NCBI GenBank assembly: GCA_023412805.1 | Contig: JAEZRM010000136.1 | Location: 1 to 64,000 of the forward strand | Source: Pseudomonadota bacterium | Lineage (GTDB): Bacteria > Pseudomonadota > Alphaproteobacteria > Rhizobiales > Hyphomicrobiaceae | Length of the DNA: 64,000 bases | Reading direction: 5' to 3' | Made by a program: the position numbers and the translations under genes | The notes under the pieces: generated by a model | Seen by the model: the letters and a program-made list of their open reading frames with translations, nothing else | What the model was told of the DNA's origin: nothing | Database searches by the model: none | In this document: piece after piece, positions 8,495 through 17,141 of the stretch | How the letters are laid out: every line of letters begins with the position of its first letter | How positions within the stretch are numbered: the stretch's first letter is position 1

Positions 8495-9997
8495 ATGTGG
8501 GATCTCATTTCTAATCTTCAGCTCGGCCTCAGCGTTGCTGGCTCGCTCAAAAACGCGGGGCTTTGCTTTCTCGGTTGCCTGATCGGCACGCTTATTGGCG
8601 TGCTGCCGGGCGTCGGGCCGATCGCGACCATCGCGATGCTGCTTCCGCTGACATTCGGGCTCGATCCGGTTGGCGCGCTGATCATGCTGGCCGGCATCTA
8701 CTATGGTGCGCAGTACGGCGGCTCGACCACGGCGATCCTCGTCAATATTCCAGGTGAAGCGACGGCCGTCGTGACCGTCCTCGACGGCCACCAGATGGCC
8801 AAGCAGGGCCGCGCCGGCATCGCGCTTGGCATCGCCGCCATCGGCTCGTTCATTGCAGGCACGATTGCCACGGTCATCATTGCTGCCGCTGCAAAGCCGC
8901 TCACGACGCTGGCTCTGCTGTTCGGGCCGGCGGACTACTTCGCGCTGATGGTGCTCGGGCTCATGTTCGCCGTCGTGCTGGCGCGCGGATCGGTGCCGAA
9001 AGCCATCGCGATGATCCTTTTCGGCATCCTGCTCTCGACCGTCGGTACCGACATTGAGACCGGCGAGGAACGATTGACGTTCGGCTGGATGGAGATCGCC
9101 GACGGCATCGACTTCGCGGTCATTGCCATGGGCATGTTCGGATTCGCGGAGATCCTGCGCAATCTCGAGCATAAGGAAGCCCGGGCCGTCGTCAGCGCCA
9201 AGATCGGCCGGCTGTTGCCCAATATGTCGGACTTCAAGGCTTCCTTCGCGCCGATCATGCGCGGCACAGGCATCGGCTCTATCCTCGGCTTCTTGCCCGG
9301 AAATGGCGCCGTACTCGGCCCCTTCGCGGCTTATTCGATCGAGAAGAAACTCTCGAAGGATCCCTCGCGCTTCGGCCAGGGCGCGATCGAAGGCGTGGCC
9401 GGCCCAGAGTCCGCCAACAATGCGGGCGCCCAGACGGCATTCATTCCGCTGCTCACGCTCGGCATTCCACCCAATGCCGTGATGGCACTGATGATCGGTG
9501 CCATGACCATCCACGGCATCGTGCCGGGTCCGCAGATCATCACGAAGCAGCCCGACCTCTTCTGGGGCATGATCGCCTCGATGTGGATCGGCAATCTCAT
9601 GCTGCTCATCATCAACCTGCCGCTGATCGGCATCTGGGTGAAGCTGCTGCGCGTGCCCTACAGGCTGATGTTCCCGGCCATCATCATCTTCTGCTGCATC
9701 GGCATCTACTCGATCAACAACTCACCGACTGAAGTCGTCCTGACAGCCGTGTTCGCGCTTTTCGGCTACACCCTGATCAAGCTCGGCTTCGAGGCGGCAC
9801 CGCTGCTTCTCGGATTCGTGCTCGGCAGGCTTATGGAAGAGAAGCTCCGTCAGGCCATGGTCATCTCACGTGGCAGCCTGTGGACATTCATCGAGCGTCC
9901 GGTATCGCTAACCCTGCTCGTGCTTGCGTTTGTCATAGTCATCGTGTCGGCACTGCCGGCCATCAGCAGGAGCCGCGATGAGGTATTTACGGAATGA
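8495..9997 (+). CDS. tctA: Tripartite tricarboxylate transporter large membrane subunit TctA
   Basis: The 500-residue protein is the main membrane subunit of the transporter. The family signature GVLPGVGP lies near residue 40, followed by GIYYGAQYGGSTTAIL, and a second internal-repeat copy is seen as GFLPGNGAVLGPF near residue 265. About 11-12 membrane helices are expected. It starts at the ATG at 8495, just after tctB; the open frame extends into tctB but lacks a sensible start there. tctC follows 64 bp downstream. Substrate is unknown; the flanking beta-oxidation genes hint at a carboxylate that feeds acyl-CoA metabolism, which is only a neighbourhood inference. Confidence 0.94.
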   Translation: MWDLISNLQLGLSVAGSLKNAGLCFLGCLIGTLIGVLPGVGPIATIAMLLPLTFGLDPVGALIMLAGIYYGAQYGGSTTAILVNIPGEATAVVTVLDGHQMAKQGRAGIALGIAAIGSFIAGTIATVIIAAAAKPLTTLALLFGPADYFALMVLGLMFAVVLARGSVPKAIAMILFGILLSTVGTDIETGEERLTFGWMEIADGIDFAVIAMGMFGFAEILRNLEHKEARAVVSAKIGRLLPNMSDFKASFAPIMRGTGIGSILGFLPGNGAVLGPFAAYSIEKKLSKDPSRFGQGAIEGVAGPESANNAGAQTAFIPLLTLGIPPNAVMALMIGAMTIHGIVPGPQIITKQPDLFWGMIASMWIGNLMLLIINLPLIGIWVKLLRVPYRLMFPAIIIFCCIGIYSINNSPTEVVLTAVFALFGYTLIKLGFEAAPLLLGFVLGRLMEEKLRQAMVISRGSLWTFIERPVSLTLLVLAFVIVIVSALPAISRSRDEVFTE

Positions 9998-10061
9998 GCG
10001 CCCTAAGCGCCGACCCAACTACAACAACAAACGACACCAACAACATGTGAGGAGACTGGCA

Positions 10062-11036
10062 ATGCAAATCACACGTCGCACAGCGATCGCCGCGATCGCT
10101 GCTCTCGGCATGACGGCGGCCCCCGCCGTCGCGCAGCAATATCCGACGAAGACCATCACCGCGATCGTGCCGTTCGCGGCCGGCGGTCCGACGGATGTCG
10201 TCACGCGCCTCGTGACGGAGCACATGTCGCGCACGCTCGGCCAGCAGATCGTGGTCGAGAACATCGGCGGCGCCGGTGGTTCGATCGGCATGTCGCGCGC
10301 GGCAGCCGCAGCACCCGATGGTTACACCATCGCCGTCGGTAACATGGGTACGCAGTCGGCTGCGCCCGCACTCTATCCGAACCTCAAGTACGACCCGGCG
10401 ACGAGCTTCACCCAGATCAGCGTCGTGAACTACACCCCGCAGACGATCGTCTCGAAGAAGGCGCTCGAGCCAGCTGACCTCAAAGCGTTTCTCGCCTACC
10501 TGAAGGCAAACAGCGAGAAGCTGAACTACGGCCATGCCGGCGTCGGCTCGATTTCCTACGTCTCGGGCCTCGTGTTCAACTCGCAGTTCGGCTTCAAGCC
10601 GGGACTCGTCGCCTACAAGGGCACTGGGCCTGCGCTCAACGATCTTGTCGGCGGCCAGATCGACTACATGGTCGACCAGTCCATGAACGTGATCCCCCAG
10701 ATCACGGCGGGTACGATCAAGGCGTACGCAGTTGCGCATCCCGAGCGGATCGCAGCACTCCCTGATGTGCCGACCACGAAGGAGCTCGGCGTCGACTTCA
10801 TCTTCAGTGCCTGGAATGCGATGGTCGCCCCGAAGGGCCTGCCGAAGGATATTCAGGACAAACTCGTCGATGCGCTCGGCAAGGCCATGGATGATCCGGC
10901 AATCATCAAGCGGTACGAGGCTCTCGGCTCGACGGCGCCGAAGGGCGCGGATCGCGGTCCGGCGGGCCTCCAGAAGCTCGTTGAATCGGAAGTCGCGCGC
11001 ATTACGCCGGTGCTCAAGGCGGCCGCCGCGAAATAA
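10062..11036 (+). CDS. tctC: Tripartite tricarboxylate transporter substrate-binding protein TctC
   Basis: This 324-residue periplasmic binding protein of the Bug/TctC family delivers a carboxylate to TctAB. An N-terminal signal peptide (MQITRR, a hydrophobic core, and AVAQ cleavage near residue 24) precedes the mature start QYPTKTITAIVPFAAGGPTD, the typical Bug opening. Ligand-loop motifs follow as VENIGGAGGSIG and as GHAGVGS. The ATG at 10062 has GAGGAGACTGGC upstream. It closes the tctBAC operon and is followed by a hairpin that probably ends the transcript. Bug proteins are numerous and diverse, so the ligand cannot be assigned. Confidence 0.93.
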   Translation: MQITRRTAIAAIAALGMTAAPAVAQQYPTKTITAIVPFAAGGPTDVVTRLVTEHMSRTLGQQIVVENIGGAGGSIGMSRAAAAAPDGYTIAVGNMGTQSAAPALYPNLKYDPATSFTQISVVNYTPQTIVSKKALEPADLKAFLAYLKANSEKLNYGHAGVGSISYVSGLVFNSQFGFKPGLVAYKGTGPALNDLVGGQIDYMVDQSMNVIPQITAGTIKAYAVAHPERIAALPDVPTTKELGVDFIFSAWNAMVAPKGLPKDIQDKLVDALGKAMDDPAIIKRYEALGSTAPKGADRGPAGLQKLVESEVARITPVLKAAAAK

Positions 11037-11082
11037 ATCGCGCGCGCGCTGCTTTCAGTATCGGTAAGTATTGAGAGAATAG

Positions 11083-11115
11083 AATGGGGGTGCGGTTTCG
11101 GCCGGCGCCCCCATT
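11083..11115 (+). terminator. Hairpin terminator after tctC
   Basis: An 11-bp stem (AATGGGGGTGC at 11083-11093 with GCGCCCCCATT at 11105-11115, one G-T wobble) with an 11-nt loop lies 46 bp after the tctC stop. There is only a weak T-rich tail, so it is a plausible but not perfect intrinsic terminator. The rest of 11037-11359 shows no gene; it is the leader of fadE. Confidence 0.6.
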
Positions 11116-11359
11116 TGCATTGTATTGGCAGCATAAGCCGCCAAATGCGTCGCATCGGGACGGCCCAGGTCGTATAAAGAGCGTATAAGACGGGCAACGT
11201 GTGCTCCCATGTGGGATCGGATATCGGCTTCCTGCGCACTTACCGGCAGGTTGCGACGTCCTGCACGAGGATCGCACGTCGCATGTAGCGGCGGAGATAC
11301 CGGATCGGAAGGCAACCTGCCCTCAAGGCTGGCGTTGTCATGACGAGGAGGCGGGCACG

Positions 11360-13867
11360 ATGGTAGCGCTGGTATTTGTTTTGGCTTGCGTGATCGCGGC
11401 ATTCGTCCTTGCGATGCATCGCGCTTCGATCGTCGCATGGGCTTTGACGGCAGCCGCCGCCGCTGCGGTCTGGCAGACCGGCCTCATCCACGGCGCCTTC
11501 CATATGCCCGAGCTTGATTGGCTTGGTCTGCTCGGCTGGCTGCCGGCGATTGTGCTCGGCTGGCTCTCCGTTCCGTCGCTTCGGCGCACGTGGCTGACAG
11601 GTCCCATCTATCAACAGATCCGAAAGATTCTGCCGCGCGTCTCCGAAACCGAGCAGCAGGCGCTCGAGGCTGGCACAGTCGGTTTCGACGCGGAGATTTT
11701 CTCGGGTCAGCCGAGCTGGGATCGTCTCGGGGCAGTTCCCGCTATCGAACTGACACCTGAGGAACGAGCATTCCTCGATGGGCCTACCGCCGAACTCTGC
11801 AGCATGATCAACGACTGGCAGGTGCGCCACAACGACCGCGAGATACCGAAGGAGATCTGGGATTTCACCAAGCGGCACGGCTTCCTCGGTATGCTCATCT
11901 CCAAGGAGCATGGTGGTCTCGGCTTCTCCCCGCAGGCACAGTCGCTCATCCTCGGCAAGATCGCTTCCCGCTCGCCGGATGTTTGCACGATCGTCATGGT
12001 GCCGAACTCGCTCGGCCCTGGTGAGCTCATAGAAAAGTACGGCACGCCCGAGCAGAAGGAGCATTTCCTGCCGCGTCTCGCGCAGGGCCTCGAAGTGCCC
12101 TGCTTCTCCCTCACCGGCCCGACCTCGGGCTCCGATGCCGCGACCATGCGCGATATCGGCTATGTGACGCGTGGCGTGCATCAGGGCAAGGAAGTGCTCG
12201 GCATCCGCCTTTCGTGGGACAAGCGCTATATCACGCTCGGCCCTGTCGCGACGCTGGTCGGCCTCGCATTCCGTCTGTTCGATCCCGAGAACCATCTCGG
12301 AAAAGGCGAGGACATCGGCATCACCGTCGCCCTCATTCCGGCCGATCATCCGGGCGTCCACATCGGCCGGCGTCACCTCCCTTCGGGCGCGGCTTTCCCG
12401 AATGGCCCGAACTGGGGCCAGGACGTCTTCATTCCCATGGACTGGGTCATCGGCGGCGAGCGCATGGCCGGAAATGGCTGGCGCATGCTTATGGAATGCC
12501 TCGCTGCCGGTCGCGCGATCTCGCTTCCTTCGTCGGGCACGGCCGGCGCCAAGATGATGCTGCGCGTAACCACCGCCTACGGCCGCATTCGCAAGCAGTT
12601 CGGCCTTCCTGTCGCGAAGATGGAAGGCCTCGAGGAGCCGCTCACGCGCATGATCGAGACGGCCTACGTTAACGAGGCCGGGCGCGCCGTCACGGCAGCC
12701 ATGGTGTCCGCCGGTGAGAAGCCCTCGGTGATCTCCGCGATCATGAAGTACCAGTCGACGGAGAAGCTGCGCCAGGCCGTGAACGATGCCATGGACCTGC
12801 ACGGTGGGCGCGGCATCTGCGATGGACCAACGAACTACCTCCAATCGGCCTATCAGATGGTCCCCGTCGGCATCACGGTCGAAGGCGCCAACATCCTTAC
12901 GCGCTCGCTCATCACCTTCGCGCAGGGTGCTCTGCGCTCACATCCCTATCTCTACGATGAGATCAAGGCCGCTCAGAACCCCGAGCCGCGTCTCGGCCTC
13001 ATCGCCTTCGACACAGCATTCGGCAATCACGTAGCCTTCTCGCTCTCGAATGCCTTCGGCGCCTTCTTCCACAACATCACCGGCGGCCTCTTCGCCTCGG
13101 TGCCCGAGAAGGCCTACGGCACTGCGGAATGGTACCGCCAGCTTGGCCGCTCCTCGCGCAACTTCGCCCTCGTCGCCGACGTGACAGTCGCCGTTCTTGG
13201 TGGGGGCCTCAAGACGCGGCAGAAAATAACGGGCCGCCTCGCCGATGCGCTTTCCGAGCTCTATCTGCTCTCGTGCGTGCTCAAGCGCTACAAGGACGAC
13301 GGCAAGCCGGCTGGCGATCGCCTCATCGTCGAGCTCGCGGCGCGCAATTCGCTCTACCGCTTTCAGCAGGCCATCGCCGGCACCATCGAGAACTTCCCAA
13401 GCGGTGTCGTGCGCCTCTTGCTGAGCGTGCTCGTGTTCCCCTTCGGCCGGCCCTACAAGCCTGCAAGCGACCGTCTCGGCCATCAGGTCGTCGCGCTCGC
13501 GATCCAGCCCGGCGAGGTGCGCGATCGCCTGACGCGCGACATCTACATCTCCCGTGACGTCAATGACCCGACCGGCCTCCTCGAAGTGACACTCGAGAAG
13601 GTCGTCGCGGCGGAGGAAGCCGAGCGCAAGCTCGAGCGCGCGATCCGGGCAGGCACCGTGCGCCGTTATCACGGTATCGACTGGCTCGGCGACGCGGAGA
13701 AGGCGGGCGTTCTCACAAAGGAGGAGACGGCGCTCCTTCGCGAAGTGGAGACGCTCACCGCACGCGTCATCGCAGTCGATCACTTCGATCCTGCCGAGCT
13801 CAAACCGAACTACATGAAGCCCGGGCACAACGCCGCTGCCATCCAGCGTAGTGCCGCAGCCGAGTAA
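11360..13867 (+). CDS. fadE: Long-chain acyl-CoA dehydrogenase FadE
   Basis: The 835-residue protein has the size and layout of the FadE branch of acyl-CoA dehydrogenases, which carry out the first FAD-dependent oxidation of fatty-acid beta-oxidation. Residues 1-65 hold two hydrophobic segments that probably anchor it to the inner membrane. The dehydrogenase core follows, with GTPEQKEHFLPRLA, CFSLTGPTSGSDA and DLHGGRGICDG landmarks. A long C-terminal extension (about residues 560-835) is specific to FadE. The ATG at 11360 has GAGGAGG upstream. It forms an operon with the fadJ-like gene 17 bp downstream. No FadR-type operator was recognised. Confidence 0.93.
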   Translation: MVALVFVLACVIAAFVLAMHRASIVAWALTAAAAAAVWQTGLIHGAFHMPELDWLGLLGWLPAIVLGWLSVPSLRRTWLTGPIYQQIRKILPRVSETEQQALEAGTVGFDAEIFSGQPSWDRLGAVPAIELTPEERAFLDGPTAELCSMINDWQVRHNDREIPKEIWDFTKRHGFLGMLISKEHGGLGFSPQAQSLILGKIASRSPDVCTIVMVPNSLGPGELIEKYGTPEQKEHFLPRLAQGLEVPCFSLTGPTSGSDAATMRDIGYVTRGVHQGKEVLGIRLSWDKRYITLGPVATLVGLAFRLFDPENHLGKGEDIGITVALIPADHPGVHIGRRHLPSGAAFPNGPNWGQDVFIPMDWVIGGERMAGNGWRMLMECLAAGRAISLPSSGTAGAKMMLRVTTAYGRIRKQFGLPVAKMEGLEEPLTRMIETAYVNEAGRAVTAAMVSAGEKPSVISAIMKYQSTEKLRQAVNDAMDLHGGRGICDGPTNYLQSAYQMVPVGITVEGANILTRSLITFAQGALRSHPYLYDEIKAAQNPEPRLGLIAFDTAFGNHVAFSLSNAFGAFFHNITGGLFASVPEKAYGTAEWYRQLGRSSRNFALVADVTVAVLGGGLKTRQKITGRLADALSELYLLSCVLKRYKDDGKPAGDRLIVELAARNSLYRFQQAIAGTIENFPSGVVRLLLSVLVFPFGRPYKPASDRLGHQVVALAIQPGEVRDRLTRDIYISRDVNDPTGLLEVTLEKVVAAEEAERKLERAIRAGTVRRYHGIDWLGDAEKAGVLTKEETALLREVETLTARVIAVDHFDPAELKPNYMKPGHNAAAIQRSAAAE

Positions 13868-13884
13868 CCAGCGAGAGGTCTCCC

Positions 13885-15876
13885 ATGACCGATATGAGCA
13901 GCCTTCGAGACTGGCGCTTCTCCATCGACGAGCAGCAGATCGCCTGGGCCATGTTCGACCGCGAAGGCGAGAGCCAGAATTCGCTCGGCCGCCGCCCGCT
14001 CGAAGAGCTCGGCGCCATCATCGAGCGCGTCGAAGCCGGAGCCCGCGATCGCTCGATCATCGGCCTCGCAATCCTCTCGGGGAAAGAAAAAGGCTTCATC
14101 GTCGGGGCGGACGTGCGCGAGTTCGAGCAATTCACAACCGAAGCGGAAGTGCGGGAAGCCCTGCACCCGGTGCTCGACATGCTCGACCGCATCGAGAAGA
14201 TGCCCGTGCCGGTGGTGTGCGGCATCCATGGCTTCTGCCTCGGCGGCGGGCTCGAGCTGGCGCTCGCCTGCCACTATCGCATTGCCACACGCGACGACAG
14301 CACACGTGTCGGCTTTCCCGAAGTGCGGCTCGGCATATTCCCCGGTTTCAACGGCACAGCCCGTTCGATCCGCCAAGCCGGCGCACTCGGCGCCATGCCT
14401 ATGATGCTTTCCGGCTCCATGGTCCGCGCGAGCGCCGCCCGCGCCATGGGCCTCATCGACGAACTGGTCGCGAGCCCGGCAAACTTATCTTGGGCAGCAC
14501 GCAAGGCGATCACCCAGAAGCGTCGCTCGAAGCCCATGGGCGGCTGGCGCAATCTCGCGCGCCTCTGGCCGGCACGGAATCTCGTCGTCTCTAAAATGCG
14601 CGCCGAGACCGCGAAGAAGGTGCGCGAGGATCACTATCCCGCGCCGTTCCGCCTCATCGATCTCTTCGAGCAGCATGGCGGCGATCTCGACGCCATGAAA
14701 TCCGCCGAGACGCAGGCCTTCGCGCCACTCATGGTCTCCGATACGTCGCGCAATCTTCGTCGCGTGTTCAAGCTCATGGAGATGCTCAAGGCGCAGGCGC
14801 CGAAGGACATCAACTTCAAGCCCCAACGCGTGCACGTGATCGGCGCCGGCGTCATGGGAGCCGACATCGCTGGCTGGTGTGTTGCGCAAGGCATGGAAGT
14901 GACGCTGCAGGATCTCTCCGCCGACGCGATCGCCAAGGGCATCGGGGCGCAGGGCAAGCTGTTCGGGCGCCGATTCCGCACGAAAGCGCTGAAGGATGCC
15001 GCCAAGGCGCGCCTGATCGCCGATCCGAACGGCGACGGCATTGCGCGTGCCGATGTGGTGATCGAGGCCATTGTCGAGAAAGTCGAGGTCAAGCAGAACC
15101 TGTTCAAGAGCCTCGAAGGCAAGATGAAGCTCGGCGCCGTGATGGCGACAAATACGTCATCGATCATGATCGAGGACATCGCTGCCGGCCTGAGTGACCC
15201 TGGCCGCCTCATCGGCATCCACTTCTTCAATCCGGTGGCGCAGATGCCGCTCGTCGAGGTGATCCGCGGTCAGCAATCGCGCGAGGATGACGTCCGCAAG
15301 GGCTGCGCGTTCGTAACGGCGATCGACAAGTTCCCGCTCATCGTGAAGAGCAACCCGGGTTTCCTCGTCAACCGCGTGCTTGCCCCCTACATGATGAATG
15401 CGATGCTGCGCCTCGAGAAGGGCGAAGCCGCGGAGCTGCTCGATGAAGCCGCGCGCACGTTCGGCATGCCCATGGGGCCGATCGAGCTTGCCGATACCGT
15501 CGGCCTCGACATCTGTGCGCATGTCGGACGCATTCTCGGCTTTTCCGCTGACGGCTCGCGCCTGGAACGACTGGTCGCCGCCAACAAGCTCGGCAAGAAG
15601 ACCGGCGAAGGCTTCTACGTCTGGAAGGACGGCAAGCCCGTCAAGACCGAGAAGCCCTATGACAAGCGCGATCTCGAGCGTATTGGACGCGAACTCGTCG
15701 AGCCTCTCATCGCCGAATGCGAGAAGTGCCTCGCAGAGGGCATTGTCGAGAGCGCCGATCTCGTCGATGCGGGCGTCATCTTCGGCACGGGCTTCGCGCC
15801 CTTCCGCGGCGGACCATTGCACTTCCGGGCATCTGCTGGCGGAAAGGTTGCGCCAGCGCAGCAGGCGGCTGAATAG
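13885..15876 (+). CDS. fadJ: 3-hydroxyacyl-CoA dehydrogenase / enoyl-CoA hydratase (FadJ/FadB-type)
   Basis: This 663-residue bifunctional enzyme should hydrate enoyl-CoA and then oxidise 3-hydroxyacyl-CoA. The N-terminal crotonase domain has KGFIVGADVREF and GFCLGGGLELALAC, and GFPEVRLGIFPGFNG keeps both catalytic glutamates. The Rossmann NAD site VIGAGVMGADIAGW is near residues 315-330. The dehydrogenase histidine is in IGIHFFNPVAQMPLVEV near residue 447. The length is slightly shorter than E. coli FadJ and FadB. The gene follows fadE in one operon, so the two genes cover three steps of beta-oxidation; no thiolase is in this window. The choice of fadJ over fadB is by general resemblance. 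Confidence 0.92.
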   Translation: MTDMSSLRDWRFSIDEQQIAWAMFDREGESQNSLGRRPLEELGAIIERVEAGARDRSIIGLAILSGKEKGFIVGADVREFEQFTTEAEVREALHPVLDMLDRIEKMPVPVVCGIHGFCLGGGLELALACHYRIATRDDSTRVGFPEVRLGIFPGFNGTARSIRQAGALGAMPMMLSGSMVRASAARAMGLIDELVASPANLSWAARKAITQKRRSKPMGGWRNLARLWPARNLVVSKMRAETAKKVREDHYPAPFRLIDLFEQHGGDLDAMKSAETQAFAPLMVSDTSRNLRRVFKLMEMLKAQAPKDINFKPQRVHVIGAGVMGADIAGWCVAQGMEVTLQDLSADAIAKGIGAQGKLFGRRFRTKALKDAAKARLIADPNGDGIARADVVIEAIVEKVEVKQNLFKSLEGKMKLGAVMATNTSSIMIEDIAAGLSDPGRLIGIHFFNPVAQMPLVEVIRGQQSREDDVRKGCAFVTAIDKFPLIVKSNPGFLVNRVLAPYMMNAMLRLEKGEAAELLDEAARTFGMPMGPIELADTVGLDICAHVGRILGFSADGSRLERLVAANKLGKKTGEGFYVWKDGKPVKTEKPYDKRDLERIGRELVEPLIAECEKCLAEGIVESADLVDAGVIFGTGFAPFRGGPLHFRASAGGKVAPAQQAAE

Positions 15877-15961
15877 GCCCCGGCGGCGTCGACATTGCGC
15901 AAGAGCAGCGGCTCGGCTATTGCTGCATCGCGATCCTGCCGTAGCAGGATGCCTGGATCGG

Positions 15962-16038
15962 GGCCCCGTAGCTCAGCTGGATAGAGCATCCGCCTTCTAA
16001 GCGGATGGTCGCAGGTTCGAGTCCTGCCGGGGTCGCCA
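15962..16038 (+). tRNA. tRNA-Arg (anticodon TCT)
   Basis: This is a complete 77-nt tRNA with encoded CCA. The acceptor stem is GGCCCCG with CGGGGTC (one G-T pair). The anticodon stem TCCGC/GCGGA encloses the loop CTTCTAA, giving anticodon TCT for AGA codons. The T arm contains GGTTCGAGTCC. Its 3' part is the attachment site for the element that follows: bases 15986-16038 recur at 26112-26164, so integration leaves the tRNA intact. Confidence 0.97.
15986..16038 (+). repeat. attL: 53-bp direct repeat in tRNA-Arg
   Basis: This segment runs from just before the anticodon stem to the encoded CCA and is identical over 53 bp to 26112-26164. The bases on both outer sides differ (A against G on the left, C against A on the right), so these are the exact repeat limits. 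A tyrosine-integrase crossover within the anticodon-loop region is the usual mechanism for such sites. Confidence 0.95.
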
Positions 16039-16289
16039 CGCGCCGCTGCGCGTCGCGGAAGGGGGCACCAACTCCGGGTTGGGCCGGGGTAGGAGAGCAG
16101 GCGGGGCGGCTGATGGGGATGCGGCGGGCTGTCGCAGGCTGCTGCTTCGGCGCGGGGAGCGGACCCGTGAGGTTACTATCCATATGCATATGGAGAATCC
16201 GGGGGCGGGGCGCGGTTGAGGATCGGAATTGAACTGAGTTCAGTATTAGTTTCTGGGGTTTGTAGAATTTTTGCGGCCCTCACCCGCTG

Positions 16290-16307
16290 GCGGGGTCCCC
16301 GCTTTTT
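16290..16307 (+). terminator. Short GC hairpin followed by T5
   Basis: GCGGG-GTC-CCCGC at 16290-16302 is followed by TTTTT. It could terminate rightward transcription from the tRNA into the element. The stem is only 5 bp, so confidence is modest. Confidence 0.4.
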
Positions 16308-16323
16308 AAAAAAGTTAACTAAG

Positions 16324-16396
16324 GGTTACCGGCCTGGGGAGAAGTACCCTACCCAGGGGGCACCCCACTCCCCTCCCCCTCCCCCTCCCGGTAACC
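16324..16396. repeat. Hairpin with G-quadruplex-capable tract
   Basis: Perfect 9-bp arms GGTTACCGG (16324-16332) and CCGGTAACC (16388-16396) enclose 55 nt. The loop contains a nested CCTGGG/CCCAGG pair and, at 16363-16389, five C-tracts of at least three bases separated by very short spacers. The minus strand could thus form a G-quadruplex. Origin or transfer functions are possible; nothing in the sequence decides between them. Confidence 0.6.
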
Positions 16397-17001
16397 GAGC
16401 TATCATCCGCATACTGATTCTCAGATAGCGGATCGGCTTCTCGATTTGCGGAAAAGCGAGCAGGAAGGCGATAATCTGTACACAGACTCTCAGAGGGCTG
16501 AGCCGCTTAACCGCCCTTAAGACTGCCATGCAAAATCCGAGCAGCCAGAACGGGCCTAACCTCCTGTTTTCGAAGTTAATTCCCGTTAATCCCATGCGCA
16601 TAAGAGTGCTTATGGAATATGCGCGTTTGCGAATATTCAAAATGCCCGTTTTCCCATGCGCCCTGCGCATATCCCGCCCTCTCGATCCGCCATCTGTATA
16701 TCCGTATGCTGAGCATCGCTCGGTTAGCGCGTAGGACATAATGTCGCACCTGATGTTTACCGGCTGTTAACGAATCTGGAGGGGCGCCCAATTTGTTCGA
16801 TTTGCTCAATTTTCTGTCGCGCACGACTGTTGGCGACAATTTGTCACACCTAATCCTGTCCCGCTAAGCAGGTGCGACAGCCTGCCACATTTCGCGACCT
16901 TCTGACGCACCCCGCAAACCGCTAGCCGCCCGAAAGCCGACCCGTGAGGTTAGAGTCTACAGATAGAGGGTATCGTTGATTCTAAAGGGAAATTCAGCTC
17001 A

Positions 17002-17036
17002 ACCCACTTCAACCTGTTGTAGGCTTATTCTTTCAA
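17002..17036 (-). repeat. Left copy of inverted 35-bp repeat
   Basis: Read on the minus strand this begins TTGAAAGAATA and ends TTGAAGTGGGT. It matches 25050-25083 on the plus strand at roughly 29 of 35 positions with one indel. The copies are inverted relative to each other and sit just outside the helicase stop and the integrase stop. Confidence 0.75.
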
Positions 17037-17071
17037 CATCCTGAACAGGGTCGCGCCCCCGATCGCGTCCC

Positions 17072-17116
17072 CCGTGAGGCTATCTTCGACTCTTAGATTG
17101 GACTCTAACCTCACGG
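17072..17116. repeat. Inverted CCGTGAGG pair after the helicase gene
   Basis: CCGTGAGGCTA at 17072-17082 and TAACCTCACGG at 17106-17116 form arms with 10 of 11 bases paired. The spacer carries two copies of GACTCT. The same CCGTGAGG core occurs at 16165-16172, 16942-16949 and, reversed, at 25128-25135. It could be a leftward terminator or a protein-binding array. Confidence 0.55.
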
Positions 17117-17141
17117 TGCCGCTCCCCGGCTGAGCCCGCCC

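Larger units (their letters stand above)
16039..17141. other. Non-coding left end of the element
   Basis: I see no convincing gene in this stretch; open frames are Ile/Leu- or Pro-rich and lack ribosome sites. It holds a perfect 16-bp palindrome (16179-16194, TCCATATGCATATGGA), a short GC hairpin followed by T5 (16290-16307), a G4-capable hairpin (16324-16396), CATAAG/CTTATG arms at 16599-16614, and three forward and one reverse copy of CCGTGAGG. It also has one copy of an inverted 35-bp repeat (17002-17036). Such density of repeats suits a replication origin or integrase accessory sites. Confidence 0.6.

Noticed and set aside
16363..16389. CRISPR-like short repeat
   Set aside because: The C-tracts are a simple low-complexity run without spacers; no CRISPR array or cas gene is present in the window.
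16326..16739. 137-codon leftward open frame in the element's left end
   Set aside because: It reads through the G4 tract (Gly run) and hairpins, with no ribosome site; composition is unlike the other element genes.
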